Shown piece after piece: positions 41,840 to 49,510 of a stretch of 64,000 nt of DNA. Origin of the DNA: JBAVVD01 sp049697115. Its GTDB lineage: Bacteria; Acidobacteriota; Aminicenantia; Aminicenantales; UBA4085. Each line of letters starts with the position of its first letter. The stretch's first letter is position 1. The DNA lies in assembly GCA_049697115.1 (NCBI GenBank), contig JBAVVD010000009.1:171257-235256 (forward strand), read 5' to 3'. Made by a program: the position numbers and the translations under genes. Below the pieces are notes generated by a model. It was not told the DNA's origin and made no database searches. It worked only from the letters and a program-made list of their open reading frames with translations.

Positions 41840-44752
41840 TCAGAAGGAGCGGAGGAAGGAGCAGTTGAGGACTTTGGCCAGGCCGCTCCGGTCGACCCTC
41901 ACCTCTCCCCTCAGGCAGCAGAGGGGCGGCTCGCCTTGCGTCAGACACTTCCTCTCTCCTACGCCTTCGAGCAAACCCGTCTCGTCTTCAAAAAGAAAAA
42001 AATACTTCCGGCTGCCGTTGACCTCTTTGCCGCGGGCATCCACGACCCTGACCACTAGCTCCACCTGTTGTCCCGCATGCTTTTTCAAATCTCGGATGCG
42101 GAGGGCCGGCCTTTTTCCCTCAAAAAGCGCCAGCGGGTCTGCGTCCGGGCTGAACCCGAGGGAATCGAGGAGCATCTTTGCCTTCTCTTTCGGGTTCAGG
42201 TCCGAGACCTCCTCCATATCCTCAAGTCCCTGGAAATAGCGGAGAATCTGCCGCGTCCGGCGCGACTCGAGAGAATCGAAGACACCGGCCTTGATGAGCG
42301 TGAAAAGCTCAGCCCTCGTGAGGCGGATGCGGGCGAGGAAGTCCTCCACAGAGAGGTACTCACCGTTTTTTCTCTCTTCGATGATTTTATCGGCGGTCTT
42401 CAAAGCCAGGCCCTTGATGGAAGTGAGGCCGACGCGGATGCTGTTTTCTTCCACCTCAAACCGATGGCCGCTCCGGTTGACGTCCGGGCCCAGGACCTTG
42501 ATCCCGAGCCTCTTGGCCTCTTCGATATACTCCGGCAGCATGTAATACCCGCCGCCGGCGTTGAGGACGGCGGCCAGGTACGGGACCGGATGGTGAGCCT
42601 TTAAATACACGGCCTGGTAAGCCATGCCGGCATAGGAAGCGCTGTGGGCCTTGTTGAAGGAATAAGAGGAAAATTTCTTCATCGTCTGCCACAGCTTCTC
42701 CACCTCGCCCGCCGTGTATCCCCTCTCATTCGCCTCCTTGAAAAAGTGCGTCCTGAGTTTTGAATACACAGGACCGCCTTTCGCCTTCAGGCTGCGCCGC
42801 AGGAGGTCCCCCTCTTCGGGCGGCATCCCGGCCACCCGCTCGGCGATCTGCATCACCTGCTCCTCATAGAGGAGAAGACCGTCTGTTTCGGGGAGGATTT
42901 TCTCCAGGAAGGGGTCGCGAACCGTGCCTCTCCCTTCCCGGCTGCGGAGAAGTGTTTCCTTCATTCCGCTTTCGGTCGGGCCGGGCCGGATGAGGGCCAG
43001 GGCCTGCGTCAGCTCAAAGATATTTTCCGGCTTCATGCGGCGGAGAAGGTTCATCATGGCCGGGCTTTCCACCTGAAAACAGCCGATGGTCCGGGCCTGC
43101 TTCAGCAGGCTGTATGTTTTTGCATCCTGCGGGGGAATCCTCCTCAGGCCTAATTTCGCTCTGGTCTCAGAGACGGCCGCCAACCCACGCACGGACAGAA
43201 GGTCCAGCTTGATGAGCTTCAGGTCCTCCACCGCATCTCGGTCATAGTGGGACATGCAAAAACCCTTGGCCGACTTCCCGAGGGGGAGAAAACGGCTCAC
43301 CGGCGCGGGAGTGAGGATGACGCCTCCCACGTGGAGGGAGATTTCGCTGTGGACCGAGGTGAGCTCCGCGGCCAGGTTCCAGATTTCAAGGCAGCCGCGA
43401 ACCGGCCGGGCTCTCTTCAGGTAGTCCGGCTCGGCGAAATAGGGCGCCCGTTTGCTGAGGGCGCGCGCCTCTCCGGGAGGAAGGCCGAAGACCCGGCCTG
43501 TCTCGTAGAGGGCGGAGCGGGCGCGGAAATTCTTCAGGCTGCAGACAAAGGCCGCGCCGGTTCTCCCCTGCCCGTATTTTTCGAGGACATAGGTGAGGAC
43601 GCGGTCGCGGAAGCGCGAGTCAAAGTCCAGGTCGATGTCCGGCGGGTCGTCGCGGCCGCTGTTGAGAAAGCGCTCGAAGTAGAGGTCGAACTCCACGGGG
43701 TTGACGTGGGAAATTCCGAGAAGATAGGCCAGGAAGGAAGACGCGCCCGAGCCCTTGAGGTTGTGGAGGATGCCGTGGCGGCGCGCAAACTCCACCACGT
43801 CGTGAACGATCAGCAAGTAGGGCGCAAAGCCCGAACTCTCGATGACGGCGAGCTCCCGCTTGGCCCGCTGGCGTTCCTTCCAGCCGAGGTTTTTGAGGCT
43901 GCGGAGCCTGGCCGTCACCGCCTCCCGCAGGGGCACCGGGAAAATGTCAGAGGGCAGCGCCGGGACGATGCCGGCGAAAGAAAACCGGCACTTCTCGGCG
44001 ACCTCGAAGGTGCCGCGGAAAGCGCCGTTCACCGCGGCACCGAACTTTTTAAGGGCCAGGACTTCCTGGTCCGGGCCGAAAAGCTTTATCTTTTTCCGCA
44101 GTCTCTCCCACTCGGGCGGATAGGGAATCTTCTTCTCAAAGGCATGAAGGAGGACGAGCCGCTCCGGGCATCTGACGAACTTCAGAGGATTGGCCCAGAC
44201 AAGCGGGAGATCGTGGGATTGAGCGAACGCCTGAGCCTTTCCGAAGTTAAAAAAATCGCAGCCCACGTAAAAATCGCCGTTTCCGTGCAGGCAATCTATT
44301 AATTTCTCAGGCGAAACTCCGGCACTTTCGCCGCCCGTATCTTCTCCCGCGTTTCCGTCCGTGCCTCTCCTTTTTCCTTCTCTATCCCCGTCCGTTCCGG
44401 CGGCCTTCGGCCGGGGGATGAAAATCGTCACCAGGCCTTCTGTGCTCTCCGGCTCTTTCGGGCCGGCGGAATCCCTCCGGTTGAAAACCTCCATCAGGCT
44501 CCCGTATCCTTCCCGGCTTTTGACCAGGAACAAAAATCTTTCGCCGCCGAGTTCCATCTCGCAGCCGAAAAGCGGCGCGAAGCCGCCGGCCCCGGAGGCC
44601 CGCTTCCACTTCGCCCAGCCGTAGAAATTCTCGACATCCGAGAGAGCGGCGCCGGGAATTTTCTTCTGCGCCGCCCAGGAAGCCAACTCCTCGATGGTGA
44701 TTCCCCCTTTGCCTTTACTGTAAACAGAATGAACGCGCAGAGGGATAAACAT
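41840..44752 (-). CDS. dnaE2: Error-prone DNA polymerase III alpha-type subunit (DnaE2/ImuC-like)
   Basis: C-family polymerase of 970 residues, somewhat shorter than most DnaE2. The N-terminal PHP domain (PLRVHSVYSKGKGG) is followed by an unusual hydrophilic Gly/Asp/Glu-rich insert near residues 112-155. Catalytic aspartates are in PDIDLDFDSRFRDRV and in LIKLDLLSVRGLAAV. The GCFQVESPAMMNLLRRMKP and ALALIRPGPTESGMKETLL motifs are typical of the DnaE2/ImuC branch. A C-terminal OB-type domain (QVELVVRVVDARG) closes the protein. It is the third gene of a lexA-dinB-dnaE2 cassette, ten bases after dinB, which supports damage-induced mutagenesis. Confidence 0.88.
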   Translation of the reverse strand: MFIPLRVHSVYSKGKGGITIEELASWAAQKKIPGAALSDVENFYGWAKWKRASGAGGFAPLFGCEMELGGERFLFLVKSREGYGSLMEVFNRRDSAGPKEPESTEGLVTIFIPRPKAAGTDGDREGKRRGTDGNAGEDTGGESAGVSPEKLIDCLHGNGDFYVGCDFFNFGKAQAFAQSHDLPLVWANPLKFVRCPERLVLLHAFEKKIPYPPEWERLRKKIKLFGPDQEVLALKKFGAAVNGAFRGTFEVAEKCRFSFAGIVPALPSDIFPVPLREAVTARLRSLKNLGWKERQRAKRELAVIESSGFAPYLLIVHDVVEFARRHGILHNLKGSGASSFLAYLLGISHVNPVEFDLYFERFLNSGRDDPPDIDLDFDSRFRDRVLTYVLEKYGQGRTGAAFVCSLKNFRARSALYETGRVFGLPPGEARALSKRAPYFAEPDYLKRARPVRGCLEIWNLAAELTSVHSEISLHVGGVILTPAPVSRFLPLGKSAKGFCMSHYDRDAVEDLKLIKLDLLSVRGLAAVSETRAKLGLRRIPPQDAKTYSLLKQARTIGCFQVESPAMMNLLRRMKPENIFELTQALALIRPGPTESGMKETLLRSREGRGTVRDPFLEKILPETDGLLLYEEQVMQIAERVAGMPPEEGDLLRRSLKAKGGPVYSKLRTHFFKEANERGYTAGEVEKLWQTMKKFSSYSFNKAHSASYAGMAYQAVYLKAHHPVPYLAAVLNAGGGYYMLPEYIEEAKRLGIKVLGPDVNRSGHRFEVEENSIRVGLTSIKGLALKTADKIIEERKNGEYLSVEDFLARIRLTRAELFTLIKAGVFDSLESRRTRQILRYFQGLEDMEEVSDLNPKEKAKMLLDSLGFSPDADPLALFEGKRPALRIRDLKKHAGQQVELVVRVVDARGKEVNGSRKYFFLFEDETGLLEGVGERKCLTQGEPPLCCLRGEVRVDRSGLAKVLNCSFLRSF

Positions 44753-44762
44753 CTCCGTTCTC

Positions 44763-45986
44763 TCACTTTGTCAGAGAGGCTGTCTTCAGGACAAAGCCCC
44801 TCTTCCTCTCAAACGGGTAGATGGCATCGAGCATCTTTTCCCGCACGGTGAGCAGGGCACCGAACCCATATTTCTCACGCACCGCGTCCAGGGCCGCGCC
44901 CAGCCGAGCCTCGCGCTCCGAGTAGGGCTCAAAGAGTGAAAGCGGTCTGGCGCGCACCAGATCCGAGGCTTTCACTCCCACCAGGCGCAGGGCCAGTCGC
45001 GAGCGGGAGAGGAGCGGGAGAAAAAGCTCCTCGGCGATCCTGTAAATTTCCCCCATTTCCTGGCGCGGCGTGAGGAGAAGGCGGCGCCGGGCTTCCGTTT
45101 TGAAGTCGGAATAGCGGGCTTTGACCTCGATGATGTGGGCATAAAAACGCCCCTGCCGCAGAGCCAATGTCAGCCGGTCGCAGAGATAGGCCAGATGCGC
45201 GAGGAGCAGGCGCCTGTCCCACAGGTCTTCAAGAAAGGTCGTCTCCCGGGAAACGGATTTGGGGGCAGCGGAGGTGACCACAGGCCGGGTGTCGATTCCC
45301 CGCGACTGAAAGTAGATCTCTTCGCCGCCCAGTCCAAAAAGGGAGTGGAGGGTTGAGCGCGGAAGCCCCCACAAATCGCCGATTTTATGGATATTGAGCA
45401 TGCGGAGGATGACCTGGGACTTCGGCCCGATTCCGGGCAGGTCCTCTATCTCCAGGCTGCGGAGGAATTCCTCTTCTCCGCCCGGTTCGACCTCGGAAAA
45501 GCCAGCCGGCTTGGCCCGTTTGGTGGCCAGCTTGGCCAGGATTTTGTTCGGCCCCACGCCCACCGAGACTTTAAGGCCGAGCTCCCTCTCCACGCGCTCT
45601 TTGACGGCGCGGGCCGTGCGGGAAAAAGAAGAATAGAGGTGGCGGCAGCGGGTGAGGTCAAGGTAGGCCTCGTCGAGAGAGGCCTCCTCCACATCCGGCG
45701 TGTAGGCATGGAGAATGCGGAAGAATTTCTCGGAGAATGCCTGGTAGACCTGGTAGTTGCCGCGGATGAATATGCCGTGGGGGCAGAGGCGGTAGGCGTT
45801 TGGGAGGGACATCCCGGAATGGACGCCGTATCGGCGGGCTTCGTAGGAGCAGGTCGAGGCCACTCCCCTCTCGTGGGGCAGGCCGCCGACAATGACCGGC
45901 TTGCCTTTGAGCGCCGGATTGAGGAGCACCTCGACCGCGGCGAAAAAGGCGTCGATATCGATATGGACGATAAATCTCCGCTGCAT
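44763..45986 (-). CDS. dinB: Y-family translesion DNA polymerase (DinB/ImuB-like)
   Basis: Y-family polymerase of 407 residues. Metal ligands are D10 in HIDIDAFFAAVE and the Asp/Glu of ASLDEAYLDLT, so it looks catalytically competent, unlike typical ImuB proteins in which these are lost. F15 is the steric gate. The helix-hairpin-helix region reads IEDLPGIGPKSQVILRMLN and the little-finger domain follows. The start at MQRRFIVHIDID is set by AGAGGA five bases upstream; the longer frame crosses the spacer hairpin. Its place between lexA and dnaE2 suggests that it acts with DnaE2. Confidence 0.92.
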   Translation of the reverse strand: MQRRFIVHIDIDAFFAAVEVLLNPALKGKPVIVGGLPHERGVASTCSYEARRYGVHSGMSLPNAYRLCPHGIFIRGNYQVYQAFSEKFFRILHAYTPDVEEASLDEAYLDLTRCRHLYSSFSRTARAVKERVERELGLKVSVGVGPNKILAKLATKRAKPAGFSEVEPGGEEEFLRSLEIEDLPGIGPKSQVILRMLNIHKIGDLWGLPRSTLHSLFGLGGEEIYFQSRGIDTRPVVTSAAPKSVSRETTFLEDLWDRRLLLAHLAYLCDRLTLALRQGRFYAHIIEVKARYSDFKTEARRRLLLTPRQEMGEIYRIAEELFLPLLSRSRLALRLVGVKASDLVRARPLSLFEPYSEREARLGAALDAVREKYGFGALLTVREKMLDAIYPFERKRGFVLKTASLTK

Positions 45987-46012
45987 TTCTTCCTCTGAAA
46001 AATGTGAAAAAT

Positions 46013-46036
46013 GGGGATGGTCCCAGAGCCGTCCCC
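46013..46036 (-). terminator. Hairpin between lexA and dinB
   Basis: Arms GGGGATGG and CCGTCCCC with an eight-base loop. On the minus strand it is followed by ATTTTTCACATTTTT; on the plus strand it is followed by CTCTTATTTTTTT. It could partly end lexA transcription before dinB (attenuation) or block read-through from the other side. Confidence 0.45.
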
Positions 46037-46047
46037 CTCTTATTTTT

Positions 46048-46668
46048 TTAATACTTGCGCAAAACGCCGATGACCCGGCCCAGGATTCGCAGCTCACGGC
46101 TGACCTCGATCGGCTTGAAGGCCGGATTCTCGGGGATCAGAAAAATCCTCCCGCCTTCCTTCCGGAGCCTCTTCAAGGTCACCGCGCCGTCCTCAAGAAG
46201 GGCCACCACTATCTCGCCTGAATTGGCTGTGTTCGTCCGCTCCAGGAGCACGTGGTCGCCGTCATCGATATAGGCATCCACCATACTTTTCCCCTCGACG
46301 CGGATGCAGAAAATATTCCCCCGGCGGCGGCCGATCATCCAGTCCGGAACATCCATAGCCTCGCCCGAAAAGTCAAAGGCCTCCTTGGGGCTGCCGGCAG
46401 GGACAAGTCCGGCCAGCGGCACTCTGACCCGGCTCTCCAGGGCGGCCGGGAAACCCGCAAGCCTCAGATCTCCCCTTTCCCGCTTCAGGTAGCCTTTGCG
46501 CTCCAGGCTCAGGATGTGCTTGAAAACGGCCGATGGGCTGGCGATACGGATGAGGGCGCCGATCTGCCGGATGGTGGGCGGATAGCCGCGCTCCAGGATA
46601 AAGCCTTCGACGGCTTTCAGGACTTTCTTCTGCCTTTGAGTCAATTCCCGTCTGATTGTGTTCACCAT
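46048..46668 (-). CDS. lexA: LexA repressor
   Basis: SOS repressor of 206 residues. The winged-helix DNA-binding domain (RQKKVLKAVEGFILERGYPP, then IRQIGALIRIASPSAVFKHI) is followed by the Ala-Gly cleavage site in LVPAGSP. The Ser-Lys protease dyad is in RVEGKSMVDAYIDDGD and GAVTLKRLRKEGG. The start at MVNTIRRELTQR fits LexA length. A strong promoter ends only about 17 bases upstream, so the leader is about ten bases with GGTGA in it. Direct GAAC repeats at the start site suggest autoregulation. It heads the dinB-dnaE2 cassette. Confidence 0.95.
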   Translation of the reverse strand: MVNTIRRELTQRQKKVLKAVEGFILERGYPPTIRQIGALIRIASPSAVFKHILSLERKGYLKRERGDLRLAGFPAALESRVRVPLAGLVPAGSPKEAFDFSGEAMDVPDWMIGRRRGNIFCIRVEGKSMVDAYIDDGDHVLLERTNTANSGEIVVALLEDGAVTLKRLRKEGGRIFLIPENPAFKPIEVSRELRILGRVIGVLRKY

Positions 46669-46678
46669 TTTGTTCACC
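46660..46678 (-). promoter_or_regulatory. Candidate LexA operator, direct GAAC repeat
   Basis: GGTGAACAAAATGGTGAAC on the minus strand holds two GGTGAAC copies 12 bases apart. It covers the predicted transcription start and the lexA start codon. The direct-repeat form recalls the alphaproteobacterial SOS box (GTTC-N7-GTTC) but with eight bases between. It also encodes part of the protein, so coincidence is possible. Confidence 0.45.
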
Positions 46679-46684
46679 AAATAT

Positions 46685-46713
46685 AAAATACTCCGGCCGC
46701 AGCCGTTTGTCAA
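46685..46713 (-). promoter_or_regulatory. lexA promoter
   Basis: Minus strand TTGACA and TATTTT are separated by exactly 17 bases. Predicted start of transcription is near 46678. Confidence 0.7.
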
Positions 46714-46814
46714 GAGGGAAAAATAGAAAATTCATCCCTTGACAGGGCGGCCGCGCCCCGAGCAGATCCTACGGAAAGATCCGACTGACCGATCCAAAAT
46801 GGACTCTTGCCTGA

Positions 46815-47540
46815 CTACATCTTCCAAGTGCCGGCGACAATCAGATTCGTCCCTGAGATCGCCTTCGCTTCTTCCGCGGCCAGAAAGGCGACGGCCTCGG
46901 CCACATCCTTGAACATCCCCAAATCTTTTTGCGACACTTCATGACCGGAAGGAAGGATTCCTCCTTTGATAAGCCCAGGGGAAACCATGTTGACCGTAAT
47001 CCCTGAGGGCATCTCGGTCAAGGCGGCGGTTCGGGTTAAGATGAGCAGTCCTGTTTTGGCCACTGCATAGGGCGTAATGTTTGGCAAAGCGGCGATTTGC
47101 TCGGCCCGGCCGTAGCCAATGTTTATAATCCTCCCCCATTTCCTCTTCCTCATACCCGGCAGAACGGCTTTCATGCAGAAAAAGGCGCTTTCCAGATTCC
47201 CCTTCAAAACCGAATCCCAGTCTGCGGCGGTCAGTTTTTCCCATGGTTTGATCCGGAAGGGCCCGAAGTTATTGACCAGAATGTCGATCCGGCCAAATTT
47301 GTTTTCAACCTTCCGGATAAGGCCAGAAGCCTGGCTCTCTCTGGTCAGGTCTGCCGGAAAAGCGGCACTGCGCTTTCCTTTCCGCATGATTCTGTGAACC
47401 ACATTCTCGGCGGACGGCCTCTGCCGATGATAATGAACGGCCACACCGTCCGCCATATCGGCCAGCCGGAGGGCTATCTCCCGTCCGATCCCCCGGCTGG
47501 CTCCTGTGACCAGAGCAAATCTCTGGGCCGTCCCTGTCAT
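46815..47540 (-). CDS. SDR-fold oxidoreductase-like protein lacking the catalytic serine
   Basis: Short-chain dehydrogenase/reductase fold of 241 residues. The nucleotide motif VTGASRGIGREIAL and the NNFG motif (ILVNNFGPF) are normal, and the YxxxK pair is present (PYAVAKTGLL). The segment that should carry the catalytic serine reads INIGYGRAEQIA, with no serine 12-14 positions before the tyrosine. It may therefore be an altered or inactive dehydrogenase. The C terminus keeps the usual PGLIKGG and AISGTNLIVAGTWKM. Annotated relatives are often called 3-oxoacyl-ACP reductase-like. It stands alone, divergent from tdh. Confidence 0.82.
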   Translation of the reverse strand: MTGTAQRFALVTGASRGIGREIALRLADMADGVAVHYHRQRPSAENVVHRIMRKGKRSAAFPADLTRESQASGLIRKVENKFGRIDILVNNFGPFRIKPWEKLTAADWDSVLKGNLESAFFCMKAVLPGMRKRKWGRIINIGYGRAEQIAALPNITPYAVAKTGLLILTRTAALTEMPSGITVNMVSPGLIKGGILPSGHEVSQKDLGMFKDVAEAVAFLAAEEAKAISGTNLIVAGTWKM

Positions 47541-47692
47541 GGAAATCCTCGCACGGCGAAAAACATTTTCTTCTTATTCCTCCAAACTCTCTCGCATGCA
47601 GATCTGGAAATATTATCATAAATCGCATAAAAAGAAGCAACTCTTGCGCCCGGCCAAATCGGCAATCTGGGGACAAAAGGGTAACATCACTA

Positions 47693-47739
47693 TTTCTGTG
47701 ATGGGGCGATCGCCTTCCAAATCTGAGTCATCACAGAAA
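47693..47739 (+). repeat. Inverted repeat upstream of tdh, overlapping 35-bp repeat copy 2
   Basis: Perfect arms TTTCTGTGATG and CATCACAGAAA enclose 25 bases that include the palindrome GGCGATCGCC. The right arm lies inside a 35-base stretch (47715-47749) that is repeated at 9588-9622 before thiD. It may be a structured leader or an operator, or a decayed mobile fragment. Confidence 0.5.
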
Positions 47740-47768
47740 CGGAGATGCTGCCGGACAAGAGCTCCTGT

Positions 47769-47797
47769 TTGATTTCGGAATATTCCTGTGTTATATG
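47769..47797 (+). promoter_or_regulatory. Promoter of the threonine dehydrogenase gene
   Basis: TTGATT and TATATG are separated by 17 bases, about 50 bases before the start codon. Confidence 0.5.
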
Positions 47798-47850
47798 TAA
47801 AGACTCTTTTTTCAGCGGCTTTTGACATTCAAGTTTAAGGCAGCTATGAA

Positions 47851-48831
47851 ATGACGAAAGAAACCAAAAAAATCATGGTCACAGGGGCCCTCGGTCAGAT
47901 CGGATCAGAGTTGACCCGGGCGCTCCGAAAGAAATATGGGAGTGACAATGTCCTGGCCACGGATATCCAAGACCCCTCTTCAACGGGCTCCCCGGAAAGG
48001 GAACCTTTTGTATTTCTGGATGTAACGGATGAAGCGAAAATTGAGGAAACGATCAAAACGCATAGGATCGATACCATCTACCACATGGCTGCCGTGCTCT
48101 CTGCTTCCGGAGAAAAAAATCCGCAGCGGGCCTGGCATGTCAATGTCAACGGCACCTACAACATTCTGGAAATAAGCCGGCGACTTGAGATCGCCCGTAT
48201 CTTCGTCCCCAGCTCCATTGCTGTCTTTGGACCGGAAACTCCGCGCCATCACACGCCCCAGGAAACCATTCTCAGGCCAAGAACCATCTATGGAATCACC
48301 AAAGTGACCGGAGAGCTGCTCGGCGATTATTATGTCCAGCGCTTCGGCCTGGATGTGCGCGGCTGCCGCTTTCCCGGAATCATCAGCCATGAGACGCTCC
48401 CCGGAGGGGGGACAACGGACTATGCCGTCGCCATCTACTATGAGGCCGTCAAAAATAAACGATATGCCTGTTTTTTGAAAGAAGACACTCGGCTGCCGAT
48501 GATGTACATGCCGGATTGCCTGAAGGCTATTCTTCAGCTCATGGAAGTCGACTTTCCCAGGCTCAAACACCATGCCGATTTCAATCTCACGGCCATGTCC
48601 TTCACCCCAGAGGAATTGGCCGCGGAAATCAGAAAGCACATTCCTGAATTCACGTGCAACTACCAACCTGATTTCAGGCAGGCGATTGCTGATTCCTGGC
48701 CGATGACCATCGATGACTCCGCCGCCCGCGAAGAATGGGGCTGGAAGCCCGACTACGGCCTGGCCGCCATGACTGAAGATATGCTGGAGATTCTCTCCAT
48801 GAGGCAAAAAGGGGGGAAACTCGATGACTAA
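47851..48831 (+). CDS. tdh: NAD-dependent L-threonine 3-dehydrogenase, extended-SDR type
   Basis: Oxidises L-threonine to 2-amino-3-ketobutyrate. It has 326 residues of the epimerase-like (extended SDR) class, not the zinc alcohol-dehydrogenase class. NAD binding is in VTGALGQIGSELT, and the catalytic YxxxK is in TIYGITKVTGELLG. The family-specific TTDYAVAIYYEAV, RLPMMYMPDCLKAI and SWPMTIDDSAAREEWGWK are all present. The usual partner, glycine C-acetyltransferase, is not adjacent. With the dehydratase at 22994 this organism can use threonine in two ways. Confidence 0.92.
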   Translation: MTKETKKIMVTGALGQIGSELTRALRKKYGSDNVLATDIQDPSSTGSPEREPFVFLDVTDEAKIEETIKTHRIDTIYHMAAVLSASGEKNPQRAWHVNVNGTYNILEISRRLEIARIFVPSSIAVFGPETPRHHTPQETILRPRTIYGITKVTGELLGDYYVQRFGLDVRGCRFPGIISHETLPGGGTTDYAVAIYYEAVKNKRYACFLKEDTRLPMMYMPDCLKAILQLMEVDFPRLKHHADFNLTAMSFTPEELAAEIRKHIPEFTCNYQPDFRQAIADSWPMTIDDSAAREEWGWKPDYGLAAMTEDMLEILSMRQKGGKLDD

Positions 48832-48868
48832 AAATATCCGCAAAAATGAAAAGAACTCATTCGAATAA

Positions 48869-49510
48869 TTATTTAAGCTTGAACAATATCCCCAGATAAA
48901 ATTCGAAGCCCCCGAGGTCCACCCGGCTCTCGAGTTTTGAACCCGAATTTGTTTGAATGGAGGAATATTCGATACCGCCGACAAGGGATAATATCCTGTT
49001 CAAAGTGTATTCCGTTCCCGCCAGGACCAATAATCCGAGTTTCCTGTCGCTGACCTCATAGTTCAAATCTTCCCATTTCTCCCGGTAGAAATTGTAATTG
49101 GCCCCGATACCCGCATGGGGAACAAATTGACCGGTCTTAAAAGTGAAAAAAAACCCAAGTCTCACGGACATCATGGAAAACTTGAGATCATAGCTTTCAC
49201 TCACATATTCCGGTCCGACGATCTTTGACTTTCCGCTGGATTGAAGATACCTCAATCCTGTGAATACAAAAAACTCTTCGGAGAATCTGTAATTGACCTG
49301 AAGAGAGACAGGAATTTGGGCGCTCCCATAGAGTTCTCGGAATGACTCCTGAAGAGGACAGAAGACGCCGGCGGCAAAAGATATCGTCAGGAGGGAGGCC
49401 TTCTGCTCGGTCTGGCTGAAAAGAAGGGGACGGCCCCAGCCGCTCAGGAGAAAAAATACGGACACGGATATCCATATTTTTTTCTTTTTATTCGTTTGCA
49501 TTGTCTTCAT
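48869..49510 (-). CDS. Small outer-membrane beta-barrel protein
   Basis: Exported protein of 213 residues. A signal peptide (KIWISVSVFFLLSGWGRPL) precedes about eight amphipathic strands such as PVSLQVNYRFSEEFFVFTGL and YLGILFKLK, with aromatic ends typical of OmpA/OmpW-like barrels. The start at ATG 49510 overlaps the M28-FN3 gene by 23 bases and has GAGGTGA five bases upstream. It is the last gene of the nhaC-M28-OMP operon. Function unknown; porin or receptor is possible. Confidence 0.8.
   Translation of the reverse strand: MKTMQTNKKKKIWISVSVFFLLSGWGRPLLFSQTEQKASLLTISFAAGVFCPLQESFRELYGSAQIPVSLQVNYRFSEEFFVFTGLRYLQSSGKSKIVGPEYVSESYDLKFSMMSVRLGFFFTFKTGQFVPHAGIGANYNFYREKWEDLNYEVSDRKLGLLVLAGTEYTLNRILSLVGGIEYSSIQTNSGSKLESRVDLGGFEFYLGILFKLK

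Larger units (their letters stand above)
47541..47850. other. Divergent spacer with hairpin, repeat and tdh promoter
   Basis: Contains the inverted repeat at 47693-47739, the second copy of the 35-bp repeat, and the tdh promoter. No gene seen. Confidence 0.5.

Noticed and set aside
43247..44302. 351-codon plus-strand frame
   Set aside because: Shadow inside dnaE2, caused by its high G+C.
47705..47714. GGCGATCGCC as a HIP1-type cyanobacterial palindrome
   Set aside because: HIP1 is highly repeated in cyanobacteria; I noticed this core only here, and gene content does not suggest a cyanobacterium.
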